DNA from: an uncultured Planctomycetales bacterium
Lineage (GTDB): Bacteria > Planctomycetota > Planctomycetia > Pirellulales > Thermoguttaceae
Direction: 5' to 3'
DNA length: 39,445 nucleotides
Assembly (NCBI GenBank): GCA_946541595.1
Contig: CAMNJU010000006.1
Coordinates: 1-39,445 of the forward strand
Part shown: positions 32,623 to 39,445 of the stretch, in pieces
How positions within the stretch are numbered: position 1 is the stretch's first letter
Layout of the letters: every line of letters starts with the position of its first letter
The notes under the pieces: generated by a model
Seen by the model: only the letters and a program-made list of their open reading frames with translations
The model's database searches: none
Told to the model about the DNA's origin: nothing
Position numbers and translations under genes: made by a program

Positions 32623-34425
32623 TTACGCGCGTCCCGATTCTTCGGCAAGCGCGCGCAGCTCCGCTTCCAGCTCCGGGGTCAACTGGCCGTCGGCGAGCCG
32701 CCACGTCCAGTTCCCTTTTTTGACGCCCGGGTAATTGACGCACGAGTCGTTCGACAGGCCGATTGCGTCCTGAATCGGAAAGATCGCGAGTTTGCAGGGC
32801 GACTCGGCGACCGCGCGCATCGCCGGCATACGGAGTTCGGCCGTCGCCGCCGCCATAGGGCGAAACTTTTTGGAGACGCCCAACTTAGCGCGCTTGAAAC
32901 CGATCGGCTTGCGGAAGAATTCGCAAACGGGGCAAAGGTCCGACGGGACGTCGGGCACGCGGGCAGGTTTGTCGCCTCTGCGTCTGTACTTGTCGAGAAT
33001 GTTCGTAAGGGCCGCGAAATCGACGTAATTCCTCGCGCCTTCGCCGAGGCGGACAATGTCGTCTATCCAGCCGAGTACGGGCGCGGCGTCGTGCGTGCCG
33101 GTATAGCCGACGCTGTTTTCCCGCCATTTTCTGATCGGGTCCGGAGCGCGACCGGTCGCGGAATCTATTGTAACGCCGCCGAATGAAAATTGGAATACTT
33201 GCATGCCGGGAAGGTCGTATTTGTCGCGAAGGCGGACGACGCCGTCGTTCATTACGCCGAGATCTTCGGCGACAAACGCTTCTTTCGGACATTCGCTAAA
33301 GATCGCGTCGAAAAAGGCTTCCTGCGGACCCGGTTCCCAGCCTTTATCGTAAACGCGGCCGTCCTGCGGTTTCGGGGGGACAAGTTTGTCGCCGCGCAAG
33401 CCAGTTTCCGGATCGATCCTTTTCCGGGGAAAACTGAAATAGTTGTAGAAGCCGATGAAGTGATCGATTCGTACAAGATCGAAACGCTCGAGCATCTTCT
33501 TCATTCGGTTCACATGCCACCGGAAACGTTCGTCGACGTGCCGCGGCCAGCGATAGACGGGCGAACCCCACGGCTGGCCTTTGGGATTAAAGACGTCCGC
33601 AGGCGCTCCCCCTTCGCGGACGACGCCGAGCCGTTCGTCGACCATAAAGAGTTCGCGACGGGCCCAGACGTCGGCGCTAGCCGGCGCCACGTAGATGGGC
33701 GCGTCGCCGAAGAGCCGTATGTTCCGCTCGGCGCAGTACGCGCGCAGCTCTTTCCACTGCACGTCGAAGGCCAGCTGCAGGAAACGCCGATACGCGAGCT
33801 CGTCTTCATGTTCGCGGCTAAATTCTTTTACCGCCGACGGTTCGCGTTTTAGAATCGGGTCGGGCCAGCTCTTGAAACTCTCGGGCCGATTAGGCGAAAA
33901 GACGTCGACCGCCGTCTGAAAGACCGCATAATCGTCGAGCCAGTAGGCGTTTTCTTCTCTAAAGCGTTCTTCCTCCCGCCGATAGCGTTCGCCTCCTTCG
34001 CCCCGCGCGTAGCGCTCGAACGCCTTCTTCCAGCAGCGGCTTCGCCTCGCGCGCGCGTTGCGGTAGATAATCTCTTCGGAGCGCGCGTCGCGCAGCGGAA
34101 CTGAAGAGTCGCCCCGCTTAATATGGGTTGGCAGGAGCCACGCGTCGGCGAGGTCGTCGGCGTCGAGGAGCCCTTCGTCTCGAAATTCTTCCAGATCGAG
34201 ATAGAGCGGCTCGCCGGCGAACGCGGACGAGCTCAGGTAGGGCGAGCCGGATGAATCGATTGGGTTCGTGGGGAGCGTCTGCCACCAGCGCTGTCCGGCT
34301 GCGGCAAGAAAATTGACAAACGAACGCGCGCAGCGTCCGAGACTTCCCATATCTCTAACGCCTGGGAGAGAAAAGAGGGGCGCGAGAATTCCGGAAGAGC
34401 GAGTGAGAGAATCCATAGTCAACAT
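32623..34425 (-). CDS. malQ: 4-alpha-glucanotransferase (amylomaltase, GH77)
   Basis: The product (600 aa) transfers alpha-1,4-glucan segments between maltodextrins or glycogen. Family marks are RSSGILAPLFSLPG at the N terminus and the WWQTLPTNP ... SGSPYLSSSAFAGEPLYLDLE block. The nucleophile Asp lies in VRIDHFIGFYNYF, the acid/base Glu in AFVAEDLGVM and the third carboxylate in GTHDAAPVLGW. The C terminus closes with IQDAIGLSNDS ... NWTWRL. It is about 100 residues longer than typical MalQ, partly through an insert near CPVCEFFRKPIGFKRAK whose cysteine pair is unusual. The ATG at 34425 has AAAGG four bases upstream; the ATG at 34416 is an alternative. No signal peptide, so cytosolic. Confidence 0.9.
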   Translation of the reverse strand: MLTMDSLTRSSGILAPLFSLPGVRDMGSLGRCARSFVNFLAAAGQRWWQTLPTNPIDSSGSPYLSSSAFAGEPLYLDLEEFRDEGLLDADDLADAWLLPTHIKRGDSSVPLRDARSEEIIYRNARARRSRCWKKAFERYARGEGGERYRREEERFREENAYWLDDYAVFQTAVDVFSPNRPESFKSWPDPILKREPSAVKEFSREHEDELAYRRFLQLAFDVQWKELRAYCAERNIRLFGDAPIYVAPASADVWARRELFMVDERLGVVREGGAPADVFNPKGQPWGSPVYRWPRHVDERFRWHVNRMKKMLERFDLVRIDHFIGFYNYFSFPRKRIDPETGLRGDKLVPPKPQDGRVYDKGWEPGPQEAFFDAIFSECPKEAFVAEDLGVMNDGVVRLRDKYDLPGMQVFQFSFGGVTIDSATGRAPDPIRKWRENSVGYTGTHDAAPVLGWIDDIVRLGEGARNYVDFAALTNILDKYRRRGDKPARVPDVPSDLCPVCEFFRKPIGFKRAKLGVSKKFRPMAAATAELRMPAMRAVAESPCKLAIFPIQDAIGLSNDSCVNYPGVKKGNWTWRLADGQLTPELEAELRALAEESGRA

Positions 34426-34572
34426 CCTGCCTTTGAGAAATGTTTTATTTGGTATGATAGGGAGTTACAGACGAAAATACAGCGTGAACCGGGCGCGCCA
34501 AATTCAAAAGAACGCGCGCCGCGTGGACGAAAGTTACGCCTTCTTTAGCGCCGCTTTCCAACGACCGAGCAC

Positions 34573-34600
34573 ATTATAACATGGCGCAAATAAAAGTCAC
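34573..34600 (-). promoter_or_regulatory. Candidate malQ promoter
   Basis: The minus strand has GTGACT (34600-34595), a 16-bp spacer and TATAAT (34578-34573). The leader to the malQ ATG would be about 140 nt. No convincing structure was recognised in it. Confidence 0.5.
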
Positions 34601-34730
34601 GGCTCAGACGTTTGGCGAGAAGTTTTTTTGTCGAAAATTTGGGACGGCTCGCCACTGACTTCGAGGGTGATTTTGAGTAGGGTTGCGGGGCGATTTTTTC
34701 AAAAAAATTTGAAAAAGGGTCTGCGGGCGA

Positions 34731-34759
34731 TTGAACAAAAGCTTCGACGGCGCTACAAT
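34731..34759 (+). promoter_or_regulatory. Sigma70-like promoter for a small transcript
   Basis: TTGAAC (34731-34736), a 17-bp spacer and TACAAT (34754-34759). It lies in a 600-bp space between malQ and the phosphodiesterase gene that otherwise contains little. Confidence 0.5.
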
Positions 34760-34801
34760 AGATGCGGTTCGTTTAAATTTTCCGTCTGCGAGGAGGCTCC
34801 A

Positions 34802-34951
34802 ATGCGGCATACTGATTCGGTTGCAGTCGTCGGAGTCTTTCGCGGTAGGAAAAGCGCTCTTTCGCGTTGCGCGTCCCTCAGGCGCGGATTCCGGCGCGAA
34901 GTCGACGTTCCTTTCAAAACGAATACGTTTGCCGCTAGGGAACAGACGTAA
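34802..34951 (+). CDS. Possible small basic protein (49 aa), unknown
   Basis: AGGAGG lies six bases before ATG 34802, and a well-spaced promoter ends 42 bp upstream. The frame runs 49 codons to TAA. The peptide starts MRHTDSVAVVGVFRGRKSAL, is rich in Arg and Ser, and has no signal peptide, membrane helix or known motif. The combination of promoter and Shine-Dalgarno is the only support, and codon use is not decisive. It could equally be a noncoding transcript. The next 210 bp to the phosphodiesterase gene hold a GCGGTT/AACCGC hairpin (34999-35016) with a poor T tract and no other gene I can support. Confidence 0.35.
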   Translation: MRHTDSVAVVGVFRGRKSALSRCASLRRGFRREVDVPFKTNTFAAREQT

Positions 34952-35161
34952 GTCTATCTCTTAGACGGGCGCGTTAAGGTCGTCGGTCTATATTCGACGC
35001 GGTTCCGAGAAACCGCCGTTTCCGAGTGTCTCCCAGTTTGCTTAGGGGCTTTGCTTTGTTCGGGAGCGGTTTGCTGTTTTTGCCGTCTGCGTTGGGTTTT
35101 CTTTGAATGAACAGGCTGTATTTTAGAATGCGCGTACTTTTTGCACATTAGGAGCAACATC

Positions 35162-35671
35162 ATGGATTACGAATTTCTCGGCGTGATTAGCGACACCCAT
35201 AACGACTGCGCTAAACTTGAAAAGGCGATTAAGACGTTTCGCGATTACGAAGTTACCCGCGTCCTCCATTGCGGCGACGTCACGTTCCCGTCGACGCTCG
35301 CCTATTTACGCGGATATCAGGTTGATCTCGTCCTTGGCAACCGCGACTTGCGCTGCGCGGACGAGCTTCGCGACGCCTGCAAGGAACTTGGCTTTACCTT
35401 CTGGGGGCCCAACGGCCATATCGAATGGCGCGGGCATAAGATCTTCTTCACGCACGGCGATCCCGACAAAGAGTCCCTCGAAAACGCGAAATATTCCGGC
35501 GAATGGGATCTTGTCTGCTACGGCCATTCCCACTGCTACGACAGGCAGCGTTACGAGAACACGCTTATCCTCAATCCCGGTTCGGTAATGTGCGGCTCGA
35601 TGTGCCTCGTTGCGGCGGATCTTTCGGAAGTCGTTCATATCAACCTTTCAGACTACGGCTGCTTCTTCTGA
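35162..35671 (+). CDS. YfcE-type metallophosphoesterase
   Basis: The product (169 aa) starts at ATG 35162, after AGGAGC. It carries the calcineurin-like metal motifs in order: D-x-H in GVISDTH, GD in LHCGDVTF, GNRD, then THGD, and the GHSHCY that closes the site. The length is that of the small YfcE/MJ0936 phosphodiesterases, which hydrolyse model phosphodiesters and whose natural substrates are uncertain. It appears monocistronic with its own terminator. The extra cysteines (HCGD, SMCL) are unremarkable. Confidence 0.88.
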   Translation: MDYEFLGVISDTHNDCAKLEKAIKTFRDYEVTRVLHCGDVTFPSTLAYLRGYQVDLVLGNRDLRCADELRDACKELGFTFWGPNGHIEWRGHKIFFTHGDPDKESLENAKYSGEWDLVCYGHSHCYDRQRYENTLILNPGSVMCGSMCLVAADLSEVVHINLSDYGCFF

Positions 35672-35810
35672 CCCGGTTCCTCGGCTCGAACTGACTCTTC
35701 CTTCTCTCTCTTTGCGGCCGTCTGCCGCGTTTGCGTTTTTAAAGTTCTCCGCGCGTTTCACTTTCACCCCGGCAGGGGCGCCTCCGCGTCTTTGGGCCCG
35801 ATTCTTTGAG

Positions 35811-35856
35811 AAAAAAGGGAAATTTTTATATTCAACAGCCAATCCCTTTTTTTTTT
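35811..35856 (+). terminator. Terminator after the phosphodiesterase gene
   Basis: AAAAAAGGGA (35811-35820) can pair with TCCCTTTTTT (35843-35852), and the T run totals ten. The stem is A/T-rich with a 22-nt loop, so strength is uncertain. Confidence 0.6.
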
Positions 35857-35870
35857 CATATGAATTTGGT

Positions 35871-35889
35871 ATATTGTAGCCAATATAAT
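35871..35889 (+). promoter_or_regulatory. Palindrome over a -10 element upstream of dhaK
   Basis: ATATTG-TAGC-CAATAT (35871-35886) is a perfect inverted repeat overlapping TATAAT (35884-35889). It lies 130 bp ahead of dhaK and fits a repressor operator. No good -35 is visible. The rest of the 347-bp gap between 35672 and 36018 holds the preceding terminator and an uninformative GC-rich leader. Confidence 0.4.
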
Positions 35890-36018
35890 TAAGCGCGCCG
35901 TTCTTGAAGCGTAAGTCCACGCGGAACGAGCGCGGCGCCGCCGTTTTTCGCGCTTGCGAAGCGGCCCGTTAGGGCGTTTCCGAACGCGTTTTCGACTAAT
36001 ATATAAGGAATCGACGCG

Positions 36019-37023
36019 ATGGTAATGAAGAAGTTTTTGAACGATCCTCAACGAGTTACGAACGAACTCCTCGAAGGGTACGCCCTTTGCTTCCCCAACA
36101 AGATTAAAGTAGTTTCGGAAAAGATCGTCGTCCGCGCGACGCCGAAATCGAAAGACAAGGTCGCGGTCATTACGCTCGGCGGCGCCGGTCACGAACCTGC
36201 CCTAAGCGGATTTGTCGGGGAAGGCATGCTTGACGCGTCGGTCGTGGGCGATATTTTTGCGGCTCCCGGGGCTCCGAAAGTCGTCGAAGCGCTGCGGATG
36301 TTCAAAGATTACAAGGGAATCGTGCTTGTCGTCCTGAACCACGAAGGCGACCAGCGCAACGCGAATATGGCGCTCATGATGGCGCAGAAGGAAGGGATCA
36401 GCGTCAATAAGATCGTAACCGCCGAAGACATTGCTCCCGGCGTCGACGCGCCCGCTTCCGAACGCCGCGGTCTGGGCGGCTGCATTCCGCTCATTAAGAT
36501 TCTTGGCGCGGCCGCAGAAAAAGGACTCTCCGCCGACGAAATCGTCGCGATCGGCGAACGGTTCAATAAGCGCATGGCGACGCTCGCGGTTACGCTGAAG
36601 GTCGCGACGCATCCGCAGTCTGGCGGCGAAATCGGCGCGTTGGCCGACGACCAGATGGAAATCGGCATGGGTCAGCACGGCGAAGGTGGCGGAAACGGCC
36701 CCGAACCGATGCAGAGCGCCGACTGGGTCGCCGAAACGATGGCCAAGAAGGTAATTCGCGCGATCGACGCGAAGGCCGGCGAAAAGATTCTGCTTCTCAT
36801 TAACGGCAGCGGCGGCACGACCCTCATGGAAATGTTTGTGATCTTCCGCAAGGCGTATGAAGTCGTAACCGGCATGGGAATTGAAGTCGCGGCGAGCTAC
36901 TGCGGCGAAGTCCTGACCGTTCAGGAAGCGTCCGGATTCCAGATGATTGTCGGCGCGTTCGACGACGAAACGCTCGAACTCTTCAAGTCGCCCAGCGACG
37001 CTCCCTACTGGGTTACCCGCTGA
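36019..37023 (+). CDS. dhaK: DhaK-type kinase subunit (dihydroxyacetone kinase family)
   Basis: The product (334 aa) is the substrate-binding subunit of a two-component keto-sugar kinase. Motifs are LGGAGHEPALSGFVGEGML (45-70 region) and MEIGMGQHGEGG, whose His220 should form the hemiaminal bond to the keto substrate (His218 in E. coli DhaK). In place of the usual KNYTGD loop it has VLNHEGDQRNANMA, so the substrate may not be dihydroxyacetone; related enzymes phosphorylate erythrulose and other four-carbon sugars. The ATG at 36019 is preceded by AAGGAA, and ATG 36025 is an alternative. DhaL follows after 127 bp. No DhaM is seen, suggesting ATP as phosphoryl donor. Confidence 0.88.
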   Translation: MVMKKFLNDPQRVTNELLEGYALCFPNKIKVVSEKIVVRATPKSKDKVAVITLGGAGHEPALSGFVGEGMLDASVVGDIFAAPGAPKVVEALRMFKDYKGIVLVVLNHEGDQRNANMALMMAQKEGISVNKIVTAEDIAPGVDAPASERRGLGGCIPLIKILGAAAEKGLSADEIVAIGERFNKRMATLAVTLKVATHPQSGGEIGALADDQMEIGMGQHGEGGGNGPEPMQSADWVAETMAKKVIRAIDAKAGEKILLLINGSGGTTLMEMFVIFRKAYEVVTGMGIEVAASYCGEVLTVQEASGFQMIVGAFDDETLELFKSPSDAPYWVTR

Positions 37024-37033
37024 CTCCGTTGAC

Positions 37034-37090
37034 GGCTCGAACCGAGCCAATAGAATTAACGCGTACGCCGACGGTCGCGCCGGCGTACGC
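37034..37090. repeat. Two intercistronic hairpins between dhaK and dhaL
   Basis: GGCTCG/CGAGCC (37034-37048, 3-nt loop) is followed by GCGTACGCCG/CGGCGTACGC (37061-37070 and 37081-37090, 10-nt loop). Both stems are perfect. Neither has a real T tract, so they could set RNA stability or partial attenuation between the subunit genes. Confidence 0.6.
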
Positions 37091-37150
37091 CGCGTCTTGT
37101 TTGCATAGCGCAGACGCGACGCTCAAAACATTTATCCTCACGTTTTATCC

Positions 37151-37786
37151 ATGACAACCGAATTTACCAAAGACCTGCTGATCAAAGCTCTCAAAGGGGC
37201 TCTTGCCGCCGTAGAGGCGAATTTCGACTACTTAAACAAACTCGACGCCGCGACGGGCGACGGCGACCACGGCACGGCGATTCTGTCGACCATGAAGGCC
37301 GCGGTCGAATCCGCGGAAGCTCCCGGTTCTCTGTCCGACACGCTCTCGAACGTCGCCATGGGCGTCATGAGCGCGACGGGCGGCTCGACGAGCTCGCTCA
37401 ACGGTTCGTTCTATATGGGCCTTAGTTCGGGCGCGAAGTCGGACGCGCTCAGTCCGGCGGAGACCGTCGCGATGTACGGCGAAGGGCTCGCCATGATGCA
37501 GACGATGACGAGCGCGCAAGTCGGCGATAAGACGATGATGGACGCGATGATTCCCGCGATCGACGCAATGAAATCGGCGGTCGCAGAGAACGCGGACGTC
37601 ACGCTTCACGAGGTCTTTCAGAAGGCGGCGGACGCGGCGAAAGCCGGCGCGGAAAAGACGTCGGAATACGTCGCGAAGTTCGGCCGCGCGCGCAATCTTG
37701 GGGAACGTTCGAAGGGGAGTCAGGACGCCGGCGCGACGAGTTTGGCGCTGATCTTCCAGGCGTTCGCCGACGCGGCCGCCGAGTAG
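37151..37786 (+). CDS. dhaL: DhaL-type kinase subunit
   Basis: The product (211 aa) is the nucleotide-binding partner of DhaK. The Mg-ADP aspartates lie in LDAATGDGDHGTAI (D32, D37, D39), and MSATGGSTSSLNGSFYMG matches the GGxSG-type phosphate loop region. The C-terminal ARNLGERSKGSQDAGATSLALIF ends the helical barrel as in the family. Length and lack of a signal peptide fit a cytosolic DhaL. It is expected to transfer phosphate to the sugar bound by DhaK. It lies 102 bp ahead of the aldolase gene. Confidence 0.9.
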   Translation: MTTEFTKDLLIKALKGALAAVEANFDYLNKLDAATGDGDHGTAILSTMKAAVESAEAPGSLSDTLSNVAMGVMSATGGSTSSLNGSFYMGLSSGAKSDALSPAETVAMYGEGLAMMQTMTSAQVGDKTMMDAMIPAIDAMKSAVAENADVTLHEVFQKAADAAKAGAEKTSEYVAKFGRARNLGERSKGSQDAGATSLALIFQAFADAAAE

Positions 37787-37888
37787 TATTTCCGCGCGCC
37801 GCTCTAAGACAGTAACCGGTCCGCAGTTCTCTTTCGGGGGATTCGCGCGGCCCATCCGTTAATAGATATAGAATAGGAAATTTAAACG

Positions 37889-38773
37889 ATGGCTGATAAC
37901 GAAGGCAACATCGACGCAAAAGATTTTGGCATTGGCGTTCCGCAAAAGCAGGAAGGCTTCTTCCTCAAGGGCAACGAACACGCTTCTTACGGTATTAAAT
38001 CCCGTCTTTCTCAGATTTTCAACGCGAAGTCCGGGCATACCGTCATGCTGGCGTTTGACCACGGCTTCATTATGGGCCCGACGTCCGGTCTGGAACGCAT
38101 CGATCTGACGATCAATCCGCTTCTCGAATACGCCGACTGCATTATGTGCACGCGCGGTATTCTCCGCAGCGTCATTCCTCCGACGACGAACAAGCCGATT
38201 TCGTTCCGTTTCGACGCCGGCACGACGATTCTCACGAGCCTCAACGACGAGACGCTCGAGGATATCGAAGAAGCGATCCGCCTGAACGTATCGCTCCTCG
38301 CCGTCATGGTCGCGATCGGCGATCCTGACCACGAAGGCGGCACGATCCGCAACCTGACCAAAACGGTCGATATGGGCCAGCGTTACGGTATCCCGACGCT
38401 CGGCGTTACCGCAGTCGGTAAGAATCTTACCCGCGACGCACGATACCTCGGACTCGCGACCCGCGTTTGCGCGGAAAACGGCGCCAACGTCATCAAGACG
38501 TACTACTGCGACGAGAATTTCGAGCGCGTTACGAACAGCTGCCCCGTCCCGATCGTTATCGCCGGCGGAAAGAAGCTGCCCGAAAAGGACGCTCTGCAGC
38601 TGGCCTACAACGCAATTGCGCAAGGCGCTTCCGGCGTCGATATGGGGCGCAACATCTTCCAGTCGGACAGCCCCGTCGGAATGCTGCTCGCCGTTCGCGA
38701 AGTCGTTCATAACGGCGCGACCGTCGATCAGGCTTTCGACTGCTACGAGACGTACAAGAATCAGAACAAGTGA
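37889..38773 (+). CDS. LsrF-type class I aldolase/thiolase
   Basis: The product (294 aa) is a DeoC/FbaB-fold Schiff-base enzyme. The catalytic lysine is K203 in VIKTYYCDENF, the same position and context as Lys203 of E. coli LsrF. IVIAGGKKLPEKDALQ, FDHGFIMGP and the GASGVDMGRNIFQ phosphate-binding end are also conserved. LsrF acts on a phosphorylated autoinducer-2 derivative, but no lsr transporter, LsrK or LsrG is visible. Close relatives cleave other phosphosugars. With DhaK and DhaL upstream, the simplest reading is a kinase-then-aldolase route for a keto sugar; the sugar is unknown. Confidence 0.87.
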   Translation: MADNEGNIDAKDFGIGVPQKQEGFFLKGNEHASYGIKSRLSQIFNAKSGHTVMLAFDHGFIMGPTSGLERIDLTINPLLEYADCIMCTRGILRSVIPPTTNKPISFRFDAGTTILTSLNDETLEDIEEAIRLNVSLLAVMVAIGDPDHEGGTIRNLTKTVDMGQRYGIPTLGVTAVGKNLTRDARYLGLATRVCAENGANVIKTYYCDENFERVTNSCPVPIVIAGGKKLPEKDALQLAYNAIAQGASGVDMGRNIFQSDSPVGMLLAVREVVHNGATVDQAFDCYETYKNQNK

Positions 38774-38810
38774 TTGTTTCCTTGTTTAGGCGGTAAAGAA
38801 CGTCAAACCG

Positions 38811-38845
38811 GCCCCGGTTCTCTTCGGAGAGCCGGGGCTTTTTTT
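38811..38845 (+). terminator. Strong UUCG-loop terminator after the aldolase gene
   Basis: GCCCCGGTTCTC and GAGAGCCGGGGC pair over 12 bp (one G-T) around a TTCG tetraloop (38823-38826), followed by seven T. It closes the dhaK-dhaL-aldolase unit. Confidence 0.92.
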
Positions 38846-39117
38846 CTGGCGCGCCGGGGCAGCGCAGAGTTTGTGAAATAATTATTGACAACTAACTTTT
38901 ACTTGGCAGGCTTTTTATCTTCGAACGGGATTATCTAAGGCTGAGAATTCTGTTTTTGACCTGCCGACGTGTTGATATCACTTGCGATTTGTTTGGTTAT
39001 TATTCGTTAAAGGATATGTAATTCTACATAGAACCGTATTTAGAATGACGATTATTTCTTTTTTGTCAGATGAAACGAAGCGCTAATAAATAATTCTTGC
39101 TTTTGCATTGAAAGTTA
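38846..39117. other. AT-rich gene-free stretch with spaced inverted repeat
   Basis: Base composition shifts sharply to AT after the terminator. No reading frame is supportable. An inverted repeat GGCAGG (38905-38910) and CCTGCC (38960-38965) is separated by 49 bp, and TTGACA occurs at 38885-38890 without a matching -10. It may be an extended control region for the genes to the right. Confidence 0.5.
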
Positions 39118-39145
39118 TTGACAAGTTAGAAGACACTAATACAAT
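39118..39145 (+). promoter_or_regulatory. Strong promoter driving the structured RNA
   Basis: TTGACA (39118-39123), a 16-bp spacer and TACAAT (39140-39145). Start of transcription is expected near 39152. Confidence 0.65.
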
Positions 39146-39151
39146 TAGGCC

Positions 39152-39301
39152 TGTTTAACAGATGCGCCTTGTGAACGGACGTTTGTCAATTGCTTTTCGC
39201 CGAGTTGAATAGCAGGACGCGAAGGGTAACCTCCCTCTGTTATTTCGGCGAAACCTTATGTTGGAGCACGGTTTGATTGCGGAAGGACCGCGATTTTTTT
39301 T
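39152..39301 (+). ncRNA. Candidate structured RNA (small RNA or riboswitch-like leader)
   Basis: A ~150-nt transcript is framed by a promoter and an intrinsic terminator. Its core is one long hairpin: TTTCGCCGA (39195-39203) with TCGGCGAAA (39245-39253), stacked on AATAGCAG (39208-39215) with CTGTTATT (39237-39244), then AGGG (39223-39226) with CCCT (39233-39236). A 4-nt bulge and a 7-nt bulge fall on the 5' side only. I do not recognise a known class: no B12, TPP, FMN, SAM, glycine or c-di-GMP hallmark was found. A 16-codon frame from 39162 lacks a Shine-Dalgarno. Confidence 0.5.
39276..39301 (+). terminator. Intrinsic terminator of the structured RNA
   Basis: ATTGCGG (39276-39282) and CCGCGAT (39288-39294) pair with one G-T around AAGGA, followed by a T run to 39301. 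It stands about 90 bp before the next ATG. Confidence 0.75.
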
Positions 39302-39328
39302 GACTTGAAAGTTAGATTAATCTAATTA
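39300..39328 (+). promoter_or_regulatory. Promoter with palindromic operator for the last gene
   Basis: TTGACT (39300-39305), a 17-bp spacer and TAATTA (39323-39328). A perfect 14-bp palindrome, TTAGATTAATCTAA (39312-39325), fills the spacer and enters the -10, as repressor operators do. A further AGGCAAAG/CTTTGCCT hairpin (39332-39356) covers the expected start site. Confidence 0.55.
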
Positions 39329-39392
39329 AGAAGGCAAAGAGATTTGTTCTTTGCCTGTTTGGGCGTCTTGAACGCTGTAAAGGAGAGTTATC

Positions 39393-39445
39393 ATGGCTCG
39401 CTCGCTTTTTGAAGTCGCCGAGAAGTCGAAGTCGGCGCCTCGAAT
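39393..39445 (+). CDS. Start of an unknown protein (truncated by window end)
   Basis: AAAGGAGAG precedes ATG 39393 with good spacing. Seventeen codons are visible, MARSLFEVAEKSKSAPR. This is too short to assign a family. It has no signal peptide. Its elaborate upstream region (structured RNA, terminator, operator) suggests tight control. Confidence 0.75.
   Translation, partial: MARSLFEVAEKSKSAPR

Noticed and set aside
46-38891. Numerous long open frames opposite or overlapping real genes, such as 199-1305, 5561-6115 and 28046-29635
   Set aside because: They are shadows caused by the high GC content. They lack Shine-Dalgarno sites and family motifs and have Arg-rich translations.
39162-39212. 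Second leader peptide (16 codons) in the structured RNA
   Set aside because: No Shine-Dalgarno and no repeated regulatory codon.
39276-39301. T-box antiterminator, from GGACCGCG before the T run
   Set aside because: The T-box core needs TGGNACCGCG with a bulge and an upstream specifier stem. Here the bases form a simple GCGG/CCGC terminator stem.

Overview
The window looks like a chromosomal segment of a Planctomycetota bacterium, probably a gut- or rumen-type member of the Pirellulales/Thermoguttaceae. This is an inference. It rests on the moderately high GC content, a Tat-exported sialidase-fold protein, a secreted SUMF1-type protein, and a P-loop ATPase opening with SNPFSTCYTAPGKTPYFF, which resembles a family I remember from planctomycete genomes. 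No rRNA, tRNA, IS element, prophage or CRISPR array was seen.

Layout. 1-2252: the tail of one sialidase-like gene, a second paralogue and a SUMF1-like gene. 2553-4579: an arrestin-like hypothetical and a P-loop ATPase with a long acidic insert. 4608-8271: housekeeping genes (class 1 dihydroorotate dehydrogenase, ThiC, RibD) ending at a strong terminator. 8361-12389, minus strand: a PhoB/PhoR two-component system and a Na+/phosphate cotransporter fused to a PhoU-like domain, with candidate Pho boxes. 12715-25270: the most unusual part, described below. 25358-34425, minus strand: two secreted giant GH2 enzymes and a 4-alpha-glucanotransferase. 34731-35671: a possible small gene and a YfcE-type phosphodiesterase. 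36019-38773: DhaK, DhaL and an LsrF-type class I aldolase. 38846-39445: an AT-rich control region with a candidate structured RNA and the first 17 codons of a gene.

The centrepiece is a five-gene minus-strand operon present twice in tandem, with a 6032-bp period and no difference found. In transcription order it encodes ATP-grasp ligase A, an alpha/beta-hydrolase esterase, a GshA-type glutamate-cysteine ligase, an EgtC/YafJ-type class II glutamine amidotransferase and ATP-grasp ligase B. Each copy has its own control region. This holds a TTGACA/TATATT promoter overlapped by a CC-N13-GG dyad suited to an Rrf2/IscR-family regulator, a 33-codon leader peptide with tandem Cys codons, a hairpin starting right after those codons, and an intrinsic terminator ahead of the first structural gene. 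The leader hairpin loop contains a 7-nt match to the terminator arm, so a competing antiterminator can form. This is the architecture of a cysteine-responsive transcription attenuator. An intact divergent rrf2 gene with IscR-like cysteines lies next to the second copy.

Taken together, I infer a regulated pathway that makes a gamma-glutamyl-cysteine-derived peptide or small thiol. Its product is unknown and the combination is a candidate for an undescribed system.

The duplication can be reconstructed. The operon was flanked by an intact rrf2 on one side and a decayed rrf2 remnant in the same orientation on the other. Unequal crossing-over between them, within a 37-bp identical tract, produced a second operon copy and a chimeric, truncated rrf2 at the junction. 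An assembly artefact must still be excluded.
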